The notes beneath the pieces were generated by a model. That model worked only from the letters and a program-made list of their open reading frames with translations, was not told where the DNA came from and made no database searches. Below, one piece after another: positions 1 through 11,384 of a stretch of DNA of 64,000 nucleotides (the first letter of the stretch is position 1; the number at the start of each line of letters is the position of its first letter). Location: contig JXTB01000349.1 in the NCBI GenBank assembly GCA_002914805.1, positions 9,748 through 73,747 on the forward strand. Direction: 5' to 3'. The stretch comes from Parasponia andersonii. Taxonomy: Eukaryota > Streptophyta > Magnoliopsida > Rosales > Cannabaceae. The position numbers were made by a program, and so were the translations under genes.

Positions 1-737
1 AGCATATTGACGCGGCTTTTCGGTTGATACGAGAACGCCTTTGGCTTTTCCCAAAGACGTATAGAAAGAAAGTCGCCCTTGCGGACACAATCTACATTGT
101 ATGCATGAATGGTCGGTGGGATGCATTCTGAAGAACCTCCAATAAAGCGAATTTTTTGTGGGATGACCAGCTTACTGGCTATGCTAAAAGAGATGCAGAT
201 CATTTTCAACGTGGCTGGGCGGAGGTTGACAAAATTTACTATCCCTTGAACATCAGTTCAAATCATTGAGTTCTTGTGCAGATAGATCTTCCTGCGCATA
301 TGCTCATGGTATATGACTCTGACCAGGCATTATATGATGATACACGTGTCGAGCAAGCCATGTATCCAATGATGAAGATGTTGCCATACTTTCTGCTCAA
401 TGTAGAAGGAGTCACTGATCGCACTGATCTTGATTTGACTACAACGACAAAACCGCGTGATTTTGATGTTAGAATGTTACCTCCTAATGTAGTACCACAA
501 ACAACGAAGAGGTAATTCAATAGAATATAAGGATATTAACAAACATTTCTTCAATTGGTTATTTTGAGACTAACTAGAATTATTTGCCTTTGCAGTGGAG
601 ATTGCAGTATTTTTGTTGTTAAGCACTTGGAATGTCTGTTAGCTGACATTCCACTATCCAACGTTGTTGATGATGTTATACAACATTCAAGACAGAAATT
701 ATGTGTAGATTTATTCTACCAGAATATAGAGCCATAG
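1..737 (+). pseudogene. Ulp1-type (C48) cysteine protease, 3' part, decayed, MULE-associated
   Basis: This is the C-terminal part of a Ulp1/SUMO-protease-like domain, cut by the left window edge. The catalytic signature is visible: His at 264-266 (in ISSNH), Asp at 315-317 (VYDSD) and Cys at 603-605 (SGDCSIFVVK). A GT-AG intron at 512-595 joins the exon ending TTK to SGDC and keeps the frame. Two in-frame TGA codons (129-131 and 267-269) break it. The second stands where the family has Trp after the catalytic His. Known biology: Ulp1-like genes of this sort are carried by plant Mutator-like elements (Kaonashi, CUMULE, VANDAL types), where their role is unclear. It ends tail to tail with the MURA transposase that follows, so I infer it belongs to the same or a nested element. 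It could instead be a captured host fragment. Confidence 0.75.
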
Positions 738-879
738 GTGTATAATAAATTTTTGTATACTTGTTAGTTTTGCTCATTTTTTTAAATAATTTTAGTTGGG
801 ATAGAGTAGCCGATGTATTGTGCATGTATTATGTTACTGTGCATACTCAGGTTAAAAATTGAAGTCAAAACGAATGAGA

Positions 880-1640
880 TATAATTCAGCTTGTTAACCA
901 GAGTCGAAATTCGATGATATTCGTCACTGTTTTCGATGACATAAAGATGCATTTTGATTCATTTTCGACTGTGTTTCGACTATTGCATTTCGATTCGAAA
1001 TTTCGATGCATTGTCGAGAATTTTTCGATTATTGCAATTTAATATTCCAAACTAATTCGGATTATATTTCGATGAGTACGGCTGAAAATAGTACCGGAAA
1101 ATCACGTGAAATTCGACGTGTTTTCGATGGTATTTCGATGTATTTTTGATGGTATTTCGACTGTGTTTCGATTTACAGAGTCAAAATTTTGATACATTTT
1201 CGATAATATTTTAAAATAGGTTTTCGATTTTATTTCGATGAATAGTGCTGAAATTTCGATACATTTTCGATGACATTTTAAAATAGAAAATAAAGCTGTT
1301 CCAAATTTTCGATGTTAATTCGACTGTTTTTCGATCACAATTCGATGATATTCGATGGTATTTCGACGTATTTTCGATGGTATTTTGACTGTGTTTCGAT
1401 TTACAAAGTCGAAATTTCGATACCTTTTCGAAATAGGTTTTTACAGTATTTCGATGAATAGTGCTGAAATTTCAATACATTTTTGATGACATTTTAAAAT
1501 AGAAAATAAGGCTGCTCTAAATTTTCGATGTTAGTTCGACTGTTTTCCGATGATAGTTCGATGATATTCGATGGTATTTCGACTATGTTTCGATTTACAG
1601 AGTCGAAATTTCGATGCACTTTCGAGAAATTTTTGATTAT
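880..1640. repeat. TCGA-motif array, left copy (MULE non-coding or terminal region)
   Basis: Short motifs such as TTTCGATG, TTCGACTG and TCGAAATTTCGAT recur every 8-20 bases for about 760 bases. They form irregular higher-order units, for example 'tttcgactgtgtttcgattt' near 1,156, 1,386 and 1,577. The motif orientation is the reverse of the array at 4,200-4,880, so the pair brackets the transposase like long imperfect inverted ends. Several copies have TTGA or TCAA in place of TCGA, as expected from decay of methylated CpG. No coding sequence is evident. The span 738-880 and the span 1,641-1,823 hold only AT-rich sequence. Confidence 0.8.
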
Positions 1641-1823
1641 TACAATTTTTTGAAAACATTATATCATTATAATAAAGTAAATAATATTCTAAACTTATTC
1701 CAACTAAAATATTAAAATTATTCATTAAAACGTTGTACTTAAAATCCTAAAATTAAAATGATAAAATTAATAGTACAAAATTCTCAAGATACGTGATTTT
1801 GTTGTTTGATTTTCTATACAAAA

Positions 1824-4111
1824 TTATTTATTTGAAGCTGTTGGTATCATGTACGTACAAGTTGCCCGATTGTGGCCCTTTCCACTACAACGGCTATAAT
1901 GGCGTTGCATTATGATCTTCTCCCCTTTTGACTTTGTACACTTTGTTTTCGGCCGGCCAGCCTTTGGTTTATAAGGAGATGGTTCCACCATACGTCTGCT
2001 AATATCATCAGGTACATTATATTCTTCTTCATTTCCCACTAGATATATAGTCTCTGCGTATGAGCACAGCCATGCGTCAACTGTATAATACCAGGAACAC
2101 AAGGAGAATGGATTGATGCGTCGACTTAGAGTAGCCGCCAATGCATGCGTACATGGCAGACCTGTCAAATCAAACCTCCTACAACTACAAGTCTTTGTCT
2201 GTAAGTTAACTTGACCATCTCTGTCACCGTCCATGACATAAAACTCATAGTGGCTGAGAGGCTGAACAATCAAAGTCTTCGCAGCCTCAATACAGTCATC
2301 CAATTTCTTCTCAATCTTTGTCGGTAATGGTTTATTGGATTCCATTGCCAATGTTCATCTTTCAAACAACCAAGTTTGTAGTGCATACCTCAGAAACTCC
2401 GCCAAAGTTGTGATTAGATACTTCCGTGCATCTCTACTCGTGCGATTAAAGCTCTCAGCGTTATTACTTGTCATGATGTTGTAACAAATGGCAGAGAAGT
2501 TTGCACGGCTCCATTTCTCAATGCCTATTTCTTCTAAATAATTAGCAATGGCTTGATTCTTGACCTTGATCTTCTCAAAATGATGAAGAAAGTCACTCAT
2601 CCGATAGGATTTTGCCGCCAAGAAGTACTCACTGTGGNATGATCAGTCTTGAATTTTGCTTGGATATTCATACCAATATGATGTATGCAAGCTCCGTGGT
2701 GTGCTTCAGGGAACACAGTCGACAATGCATTCGTAATACTTGGGTGTCGGTCCGATACGAAGACCAAGTTCTCAACGTCTCCAATTGCTTCCTTTAGTTT
2801 CACGATAAAATACATCCAGGAGTCGTTGTTCTCTGAGTCGACTACTCCAAATGCAACAGGATATAACTGCATGTTTGCATCTTGTGCAATCGCAGCCAAC
2901 ATTGTCCCTCCACAGTTTGTTTTTAAGAAGGATCTATCCACACATAGCACAAGACGGTATGCTGTTTTAAAGCCCCGAATAGATGCAACTAGTGACATGA
3001 AGAAATACTTGAAACTTCCCATCTCATCGGTTTCTAAATGCGTGACTGTTCCTGGATTAGTCTTCTCTAACATATATAGGTAAGATGGCAGCTTTTGATA
3101 TGAACTATCCACTGTTCCACTCACATATAGAAGTGCTTTTTCCCTACATCTCCATGTCTTTTCATATGTCATGTTAATCCCATAGTCTTTAGAGAAATCG
3201 TCGATTATTGATAGAGGGGCATAATTAGGGTTGGCTGGATTTGTGTACTTTCTCTTAATGCAATGTCCAATAACCTATGGTGCTGCTTGTCTATTGTCCT
3301 TATGCCTTATTGCCAACGAACATGTGTGTTCAGGCACATATCTTCGCACCTCAAACATGTCAGATTGCTCCACCTTTCTAGCTCGCAACCGCCACGTACA
3401 ATTGTCGTCTATACATGTTATAAACCAACAGTCTTTGCCTGACTTTTTTACCTTGAACTCAAAATTGCACTTCATTGCATGCAAGTGCAGCTTCAGCTTC
3501 AAGTCTTCCTTATTCTCAAATAGTTGACCGATCACGATTTTTACTGAATTAGAAGATCCAATTGACAAGTTGTTAGGTGTTCCCTACGGCAATTCTCCCT
3601 CTGAAAATAAGGGAGCAATCCACTTCGCTTCATTATCTACTATTCTTACTCTACGCACTCGACTACTTGAAGTCCCTGTTGTTATCGCTGGAGTCTTAGC
3701 TGCTTCACCAAAGCATTCCTTTAACTCATCTATTTTCTCTGCACCAGTTTCAGGCACAAATGAAGTATTTTGACTGCAACCTTCACCCACAGGTGTCAAC
3801 TTCGGTAAAATGGACACACATAAAGGAGTACGGTTCTGAATAGAGTAAGACATCTCCTCAAGCTAAATTTCTAGGTCACTATCAGAGGTAATCTTCGTTG
3901 GAAGAATAAGGATTCCATCTCCACCATCACATTTATAAACAACCTTAAGTTCTAAATCAAAACGATTTTTATCAACTCCAATCACCTCATACAGCTTATC
4001 TACAAGGGTCACAAAAGTTATACATATCCATACACCCATGGCCTTACTTTCTTTAGCAATATGAGACCATAATATTTTCTCTGACGAAAACTTCCATTCA
4101 CCGTTATACAA
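1824..4111 (-). pseudogene. MURA-type transposase of a Mutator-like element (MULE), decayed
   Basis: Read on the minus strand, this holds the full MULE domain order. The N-terminal region is at about 4,111-3,863. A MuDR DNA-binding domain is at about 3,550-3,300 (GQLFENKED...FEVRRYVPEHTC). The MULE transposase core is at about 3,070-2,640, with Asp in VLCVDRSFLK and FVSDRHPSI, then His-rich HHGACIHHIG, then SNNAESFNR at about 2,450. A SWIM zinc finger CSCRRFDLTGLPCTH is near 2,190 and a zinc knuckle CSGKGHNRATC near 1,870. The family moves DNA by cut and paste. Four in-frame stops interrupt it: TAG at 3,863-3,865, 3,584-3,586 and 3,275-3,277, and TGA at 2,355-2,357. A frame change coincides with the undetermined base at 2,638. 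The upstream sequence at about 4,128 looks like a 3' splice site, so a short first exon may lie further up. Length (about 760 codons) fits a complete MURA. Confidence 0.9.
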
Positions 4112-4199
4112 AACTATGATGTTGAAACGTGACTCTGCAGATGAAACAAAAAAAAGAAATTAGATTCAACAGAAAAAATCATAAAATGTAAATAGAAGA

Positions 4200-4880
4200 A
4201 TCTATATTTTTAGCCATCGAAAATTGGTCGAAAGAAATAATCGAAATAGTCATCGAAAATAGGTCGAAAATTCGACTACCATCGAATTATAGTCGAAATA
4301 TAGTCGACGAAATTCTTATATCTCAGACTTCAGCGAAATTTGGTCGAAATTATAATCGAAATACATCAAAATTGATCGAAAAAATATTCGAAATAGTCAT
4401 CGAAAAAAATAATCGAATAGTCATCGAAAATATGTCAAAAATTCGACTACCATCGAATAGTCATCGAAAATAAGTCGAAAATTCGACTACCATCGAATTA
4501 TAATCGAAATATAGTCGACGAAATTCTTACATCTCAGACTTCATCGAAATTTGGTCGAAATTATAATCGAAATACATCGAAATACATCGAAATTGATCGA
4601 AAAAATAATCGAAATAGTCATCGAAAAAAATAATCAAAATAGTCATCGAAAATTCGACTACCATCGAATAGTCATCGAAAATAGGTCGAAAATTTGACTA
4701 CCATCGAATTATAATCGAAATAGTCATCGAAAATTCGACTACCATCGAATAGTCATCGAAAATAGGTCGAAAATTTGACTACCATCGAATTATAATCGAA
4801 ATATAGTCGACGAAATTCTTACATCTCAGACTTCATCGAAATATGGTCAAAATTACATCGAAAATTCGATACTTATACTG
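4200..4880. repeat. TCGA-motif array, right copy (upstream of the MULE transposase)
   Basis: This mirrors the left array: CATCGAAA, AGTCGAAAT and GACTACCATCGAAT repeat throughout. Higher-order duplications are clear: a block beginning 'atagtcgacgaaattctta' recurs at about 4,300, 4,513 and 4,803, and 'attcgactaccatcgaat' recurs at least five times. It lies directly 5' of the transposase and so covers its promoter region. Motifs read in the opposite direction to those at 880-1,640. I could not find a clean 9-bp target duplication at the outer edges, so element ends are approximate. Confidence 0.8.
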
Positions 4881-6145
4881 AAGCAGTCTAATTTTTTGAG
4901 AAATCCAGACTTTTGCAGATAATCCCAGACCTAGAAAACAACTTTTAATGTATAAATTATGCTCGTAACATATCGAAACTCAGTTAAAAACCATTTCAAA
5001 CAGTACCCATAACATTTGAACATATAAATTATATACCCATTTCGCGGATTTCCGTCCTCCGTCTTACTGCCACGTCTTTTTTCTGTTTTTTCAACTTTTA
5101 TTCTTTTCTGCTCTTAGAATTTCAGCTCTTTAGACAGTGTGATAAATTCAAGCATGAGATTACATGAAAGATTGTGAGGATATAGAGGGAGGAATAAGGA
5201 GCTACAGCTTGGTTAAAGAGGAGAAGAGCGACATATACATTATAAACTAATTATTAAGGGCAGAAGTGACATTTCAGGTGGACTTATGCATATTTTTCAG
5301 AGTTTTATCGAGGGAAGCATATGTGCCAAAATATGCCTCTTATGATGCATATTTAACCTAATTTCCCTAGTAATATGCCTCCTCGAGTCAATTACTCTCT
5401 ATTGTATTTTCACACGATTAACTCACACACAAAGTGAATAAGTAACCAATAATCATAAAATTATTTAATAGGCGACTCATATTAATTATTAGACGAATCA
5501 CTCACCTGACTCTTATTTATTAATTATTAGACGAATCACTCTAAACTCACGTGAGTGACTCCTATTAATTGTTTGAGCAACTCCTATTAATTTTAATTGT
5601 GTGATGAAGTGAGAATCACTACTTTTTCATTTTTCACTTTCAATGATCAAATTCACAAGCTTTTAAAATTATTACTTTAGCTTTGTTTTATATGCACAAA
5701 GTGATATTTGTTGGAGTACCAAAAAACATTTGTTAGTTTATAGTTTAAGCTCCTAAACAAGTGTAATCAGTGAAATAAACGTCTGTATCATATATTTTCA
5801 AAGTTAATTCACCATCAAACTGCATCATAATAGAGCAAAGTTTTATCCACAAAATGATCCAAGTAATTAACAGCCACGTACGTAATAATTAATCTCATTA
5901 CACCGAGCCTAAGTTGCTATCAACTTTCGTTGCTTTCCACAAATACAATATCTACTAACATCAAAATATTATTGAGAGTAGAATCTGAAAAAAATCACAC
6001 TCTTTCTGGAAAACTTACTTGTGAACATATCAGCTTTATTAGAATAATGAGAAAAAAGATTACAACGAATGGAAAAGAAAAGTTACAAATTACACAAGAA
6101 AGCTTTGCTGAGATTTGAGCTGAGGTAGACTAGAGAATCAGTGTT
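4881..6145. other. AT-rich spacer between the MULE and the kinase gene
   Basis: No convincing coding exon. A degenerate duplication of an 'attattagacgaatcactc' block lies at about 5,488-5,545. The end near 6,000-6,145 is probably the 3' UTR of the kinase gene on the minus strand. Confidence 0.5.
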
Positions 6146-9100
6146 CTAGGCGTGAGAGTCTGGGCCTGTGGGCTTTGAGTTGAGGAGTGGCTGCAGGGCC
6201 TTAACAACAATCGTCATGTTGGGCCTGAAATCAGCCTCATATTGGACACACAGTGCTGCAACTGCTGCCAACTGAGACAGTCCAAAAATAAAATGGCTAT
6301 CACTATATGAAAAAGTATCTCCACTAACTAGAAAAATATTCCAATAACTTTAGCTACTTTGCTATAACATTTTCTAAATAAAAAACAAATAATTTACCCT
6401 GTTACAGTGGTAATTATCTAAAGCAACATCTTCACTATTTATTTCAACTTTTGTTTATATAAACAAAGACATTACCAAACAAGTTTTGCGTTGTCACATA
6501 ATAGTATTGATAGGAGATAAATTTTATTAAATATGTTGTAAAGTATCCTTTTTTGATGTTTCTCTTAAAAGTATCCTTCTGTGTGGACGGGCTTTGCTTT
6601 ATTGTTAATTGTTTCTAGAAGTGAAATGAATGACTGATTTTTTTCGAAAAAAAAAACATATTGAGAATATCTCCTTTCTTCATTTTACTTTAAAAAACAA
6701 AAAAGTAGAAACGAAAATGTCGCGAATGAAAAAAATGATGTCAATAATTTTCATGATTTTTACATCACTAGTGTATCTTGGTCCAAAAAGGTATTTTCCA
6801 GAAAAACATTATAACGGAGATGGTTTTCAACTTAGAGCTAACATAGAAGATGTTAAATAAAATATCTCAGAGAGAAAGAATGAGGGGGTAAAAACCTTAG
6901 CAATTGCCTTTGGTGGGTAGTCATTGTTTAGCTTTGGATCGACACATTGCTTGACTTTGTCTTCACTCAGTCTTGGAGTTGCCTGAGTATTTCAAGTGTT
7001 ATGTTAGAGTTGCAAAAAGAAGAACAATATGGTGTATGGAGCAATAGAAAACTGAGAAACACATACATACCCAAGTAACAAGACTCTGCTGCCCCTTAGG
7101 CATTGTATGGTCTACCGGCTTTCGACCCGTTAATAGCTCTAGAAGAACAACTCCGAAACTATAAACATCACTCTTCTGAGTTATTTGTCCAGTCATGGCA
7201 TATCTGAACAAAGAGAAAGAATTCAAAACATGAAAATTCAAGTTTGATATGTACTTAACGTCTTAAATACCAATTCATGTAGCCAGAATAGAGAACCTAA
7301 AGAAACACTAGGCACATATCATGCATGGTTTAGTAAAAAGTTTGCATGAAATCAGGTAGCCAAAACAAAATAATATTTGGATAAGAAGCTGAATTCGAGA
7401 ACAAATTGAGGCTTAAGAATTACTTTTAATAGAGGTTTAGTGATGTTAAGCATTCTTAAGTTTTCTATTGCTTTTAATTCTCTATCTATTTTTTGTTCAC
7501 TCTACTTGTTTTGCTATCACTTACTCTGGAGCATGGTAGCCAAATGTTCCCAAGACTCTAGTCGAATGCAATCTTGCCGCGGTATCAGACGACTGATTGG
7601 TCAGATTGAAATCAGCAATCTTGGCAAAATAGTCATCAAAGAGTAGGACGTTGCTGGATCTGACATCGCGATGAACAATAGGCGGCTGAACCTTTTCATG
7701 CAAGAACTCAAGGCCTTTGGCTGCACCATATGCTATTTTAACTCTCCGGTTCCAACTTAGAGCCGGGCCAGGTTCAGCCCCTTGTACCCCTTTCCTCCCT
7801 GTTCATCATCCATGACCATAACTCAAAAAACTATTTTACATTTAAAGACAACATACAATGCAGATTTACTAATCTGTAATGAAAGTAATCTTAAAAGAAA
7901 AGAAATGGCTCGTTACGAATTAGTAAATATGACAATAAGAAAGAAGAAAATAAAGAAGACGTGCTATAGATGCATACCATGTAATATGTCATGTAAAGAA
8001 CCCAATGTTGCAAACTGATACACCAAAATCCGGTTATTTGCCTCCAAGCAATACCCAATCAACTCCACAAAGTGCTCATGCTTGAGTCTTGACACTAGAG
8101 ATAACTACATGCCCATTATGTCATTTTTCACATAATTAGGATGGATTGCACCTGAAGATTAAGTGCCAAATTGGAAGCATTAAGCCAAAAGTAATGTACT
8201 CGAAATCTCACCTGAGCTGCAAAATCATTATCTGGTTCTTGGGATGTACTTGTGTCCAACTTCTTAATGGCAGCAGCCTGACCACTACCCAGCTTCGCGT
8301 AGAAAACTCGGCCATAAGAACCTTCTCCAATCAATGCCTTGGTGCCAAAGTTACCCGTTGATCTATTCAATTCATCAAGTGACATGGATGGTGTTTCGAT
8401 TGGTAAGACCTTTTGTGGAGCTCCACTTCTGACCATATTCGAACCCCTCGGCTCTCCTCTATGGCTACCTGTTTTACATATGATCAGAAAAATGGACCAA
8501 AAAAAAAAATTGCTAGACATCACTAGTAGTGGCTATCATCCCTACTGTTTTTTCAACTAGTCAAAAATTGTCATATAAAAATGTGCAAATCCTTCTGTCA
8601 TTATTTATGAGCGCCATAATTGACATCTAAATTTACAACTAATTAAGAACTCAAAATGATGCATAGCAACGAAAAACCTCGTATAACCAACACAATTTGT
8701 GTGCTCACATTGTTCTCAAACCTAATAGGAATCATCGAACCACTTTATTGGTTGATGGTACCTAGATGCTCAAATTTCTTTCCTAAATAATCTCAATTTC
8801 AAGTCGTTCCACCATAGTGATCGAGGTATATGTCATTTCATTTCATTTCATTTTTCTTTTTTTTTTTTTTTTTTTTTTTTTTGGGTAATGAAGGTATATG
8901 TCATTTCAATACATGATACATATTATATTATATGAGGCATGTGAGTCGTCTTGAATTATTTGGGAAGGACCTTCTTTCTCTATGGCCCTTCTTACTAAGC
9001 AAAGCAATGGAGTAATTTGAAAATGTAAGCTAAGGATTAGCAAAATTACCACCACCACCACCACCACCACCATAAGTGTTGCCACCTTTAGGAGGGGCAT

Positions 9101-9155
9101 ATTGATGTGCAGGTGGACCACTGGTTTCCTCCTCTGCACCTCCGCAACAGAACAT
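6146..9155 (-). CDS. PTI1-like Ser/Thr (annotated 'tyrosine') protein kinase
   Basis: This is a cytoplasmic receptor-like kinase of the PTI1 family, which relays signals from membrane receptor kinases and OXI1/AGC kinases in defence and oxidative stress. Coding exons on the minus strand are 9155-9050, 8468-8212, 8104-7978, 7798-7525, 7203-7071, 6982-6896 and 6271-6146. They sum to 1,110 nt (369 aa), usual for the family. Start MFCCGG has Cys3-Cys4, a likely palmitoylation site, followed by a Gly run (GGT repeat near 9,050-9,072). Kinase motifs: glycine loop GEGSYGRV (83-90), Lys104 in AIKK, HRD with Asp208, DFN (Asp226) in place of DFG, activation-segment [15 protein letters not shown] (241-255) and a family-typical [18 protein letters not shown] or DFD at this place is normal for PTI1 proteins. 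All splice sites are GT-AG and the frame closes exactly. No defect seen. Confidence 0.95.
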
Positions 9156-9740
9156 AGTTCCAAGTCTTGTAGGAGCAGCTGTCTCAAAGGTCCATGTACA
9201 CCCGATCTCACTCGATATTTTCTCTCTGCGATGTAATAAATTTTCTGCGTCAGCTTATGATTAAGAAAACAGCAGATTGCGCGATCAGGAGCATTTATTA
9301 ATGTGGGAATAATGTAGATCCCACACCAGTGGATAGTACATAATATTTCTTGATTCAAAAACATCACCAACAAAATTAAAACTTTCGAAGATCCAGAAAA
9401 TAAGAACGATTTGACGGTTAGATATCAAATCCATACATATCATTTGGATTGGAATCATATACGATATAAGGATTGGAAAAAATAATGTCACTTTGAAATA
9501 AAATCACCAATACCCAGTTCATAAATATAAATGATTAATCAAATGATCAAACATGTAACATAGAAAAAAACTCCAACAAAATGAACGGAAGAATAACAGA
9601 AATCTGACCTGGGATTGATCCAATCAACCCAAGAAGAGAGAAGAAACAAAAGATTAAAACAGCTGGGGAGAGAGAGAGTTATAAGAGAGGAAGAAAGAGA
9701 GGGATTAAGGGAGCCAAATGAGTGTTTGTTTCGCGGGAAA
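9156..9740 (-). promoter_or_regulatory. 5' UTR with leader intron, and promoter-proximal region of the PTI1-like kinase
   Basis: Upstream of the ATG, reading on the minus strand, a good donor (CCAG/GTCAGA) lies at about 9,608 and candidate acceptors lie at about 9,230-9,250. This suggests a non-coding first exon at about 9,609-9,740 rich in GA (GAGAGAGAG near 9,670). A 5' UTR intron is inferred, not proven. The only upstream ATG near the start (around 9,193) opens a frame that closes at once. Confidence 0.5.
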
Positions 9741-11384
9741 CTCGCACGAGGAGTATTTAACCGCTAAAAGCTAACGTAATATGTCTTTTTGTTTTGTCTC
9801 AAAAGTCTCAACCTCAACAATATACTCATTTATAACCTTTTTTTTTTTTTTTTTATATATATAAGAACAAAATCCACAAATAGATCTCGACGTTTCTCCC
9901 ACGTCGCACGTCCGTTGTTTATTATTATTATTTTTTAAAACGTGTTTGGTGTTATTGTTAAAAAATCATGCATGTCAACCAAATCATAAGATGTTGTATG
10001 TTCATTCTTATGATTCTGTAAACCAAACATATTTGTTGTAAAAAAAAATAACATCATCATCATCATCATCGTGGCTTGAACTCATTTTTGGCGAGGTGGG
10101 TAATGATATATTCTTGTAGAGATTTTTTTTAGGACACAATGATTGGCTGACTTGGTTACAAACGATGTTTCTGGATAGTAATCGTATTGACCCATACAAA
10201 TTGTGTTCATAAAAACACGTATTCGAACCACTAAAAATATATCATTTCTTCTATCCGAAGAGAAAATAATAAAAAAAAAAATCCTTCTTTTTTTTCCGAA
10301 AAAAAAAAAAAAGCAGGCTAATTAAGTTTTGTATCTCTATCTTTGTTTTGAAGTATATTCTTATTGCGAAATGTTTTGGACTTGTTTGACGATATTTAGG
10401 TGATTTGTTTTTGAAAGGGCAATGTAAAACGACGACATTTTCAAGACATTGTTCGAGAAAATTATGACTCGTTAATCAAAAGTAATCTTGGGAGGCTGAG
10501 ACAAAGTACATTGCTTCCCATTCTGACAGTCTGGTATTCTTATGATTTCAACTCCAAAGTACTTGGTAATTACTTGTCAAAAATTCTTCGTATTAATTAT
10601 CTTGATGATGACCTGCATTGAAAGCTTACTTAATTATTAAGACTTTATGCGAATGGTCAGAAGTCCAGACTTAATATTTTTAATAACTAATTCCCATTGA
10701 AATATACAATTTTAGTAATTAATTTCATTTTTCTAATACATAAACCAAAAAAAGAAAGAAAAAAAGACCCTTTAATGAGTCATGTCCATGAGCAAGTATA
10801 TTCTAATAGAACTACTAAATTCAAGACCCATTTGTCCCACCTGCATTTACATCCCATCTGTCTCAGTCTGGGCATAAAATTTGGAATTTGCCAGTCTGTA
10901 ACTCAATTGTCAGGAGACAAAATACCATCCTTAAACCTTATGCAACTAATTGGGAAAAAAAAAAAAACAATGCAACTTTTTTAAAGTTTGATGAATTTTA
11001 CAGACAAAAAGGGTAAGAAACCCATTCCATAAGAATTCTGTCAATTTCAGGCCAAAGGATTTTGATGACCACACCATACAGAAGCAAATCATAGGTACTA
11101 CACAGGCCCATCAAGACACACATTGGAGCTAAGGACAAGTTTTTCTGTGTCTTGAAGGTAAAGAGACCTACAAATAAGAAGTGTAATAACTCGTGTATTC
11201 TGCTGCATTCCCTATCATCCAAACCCAAGGGATCAATTTGAATTTCCTTCCCTCACTTTCAAGTTTCAAACTAGCCAAAATGGAAGCCCGAGCACGAAAG
11301 CAAACTCTAATGGGAGAACCTAGCCAATCTCATAATATCAGTTAACTGTACATGTACCTGAATATCGACCACCTTGCCAGGAGC
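9741..11384. other. Spacer between kinase and SINAT genes
   Basis: No gene seen. It holds T and A runs (for example 9,838-9,854), an ATC trinucleotide run near 10,051-10,070, a small perfect hairpin at about 9,985-10,014 (AATCATAAGA against its complement) and AT-rich DNA. The part 11,000-11,384 has more balanced composition and is probably the 3' UTR of the SINAT gene on the minus strand. Confidence 0.45.

Noticed and set aside
880-1640. CRISPR-like reading of the repeat array
   Set aside because: This is a plant nuclear sequence, and the repeats are irregular with no constant repeat-spacer pattern.
7440-8560. Several plus-strand open frames opposite the kinase
   Set aside because: They are the complement of kinase exons and introns and show no protein likeness of their own.
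8906-9373. Long open frame on the minus strand over the kinase's first coding exon, with a run of Val
   Set aside because: The Val run is the GGT repeat read in the wrong frame. The true frame gives MFCCGG and a Gly run that splices in phase into the kinase.
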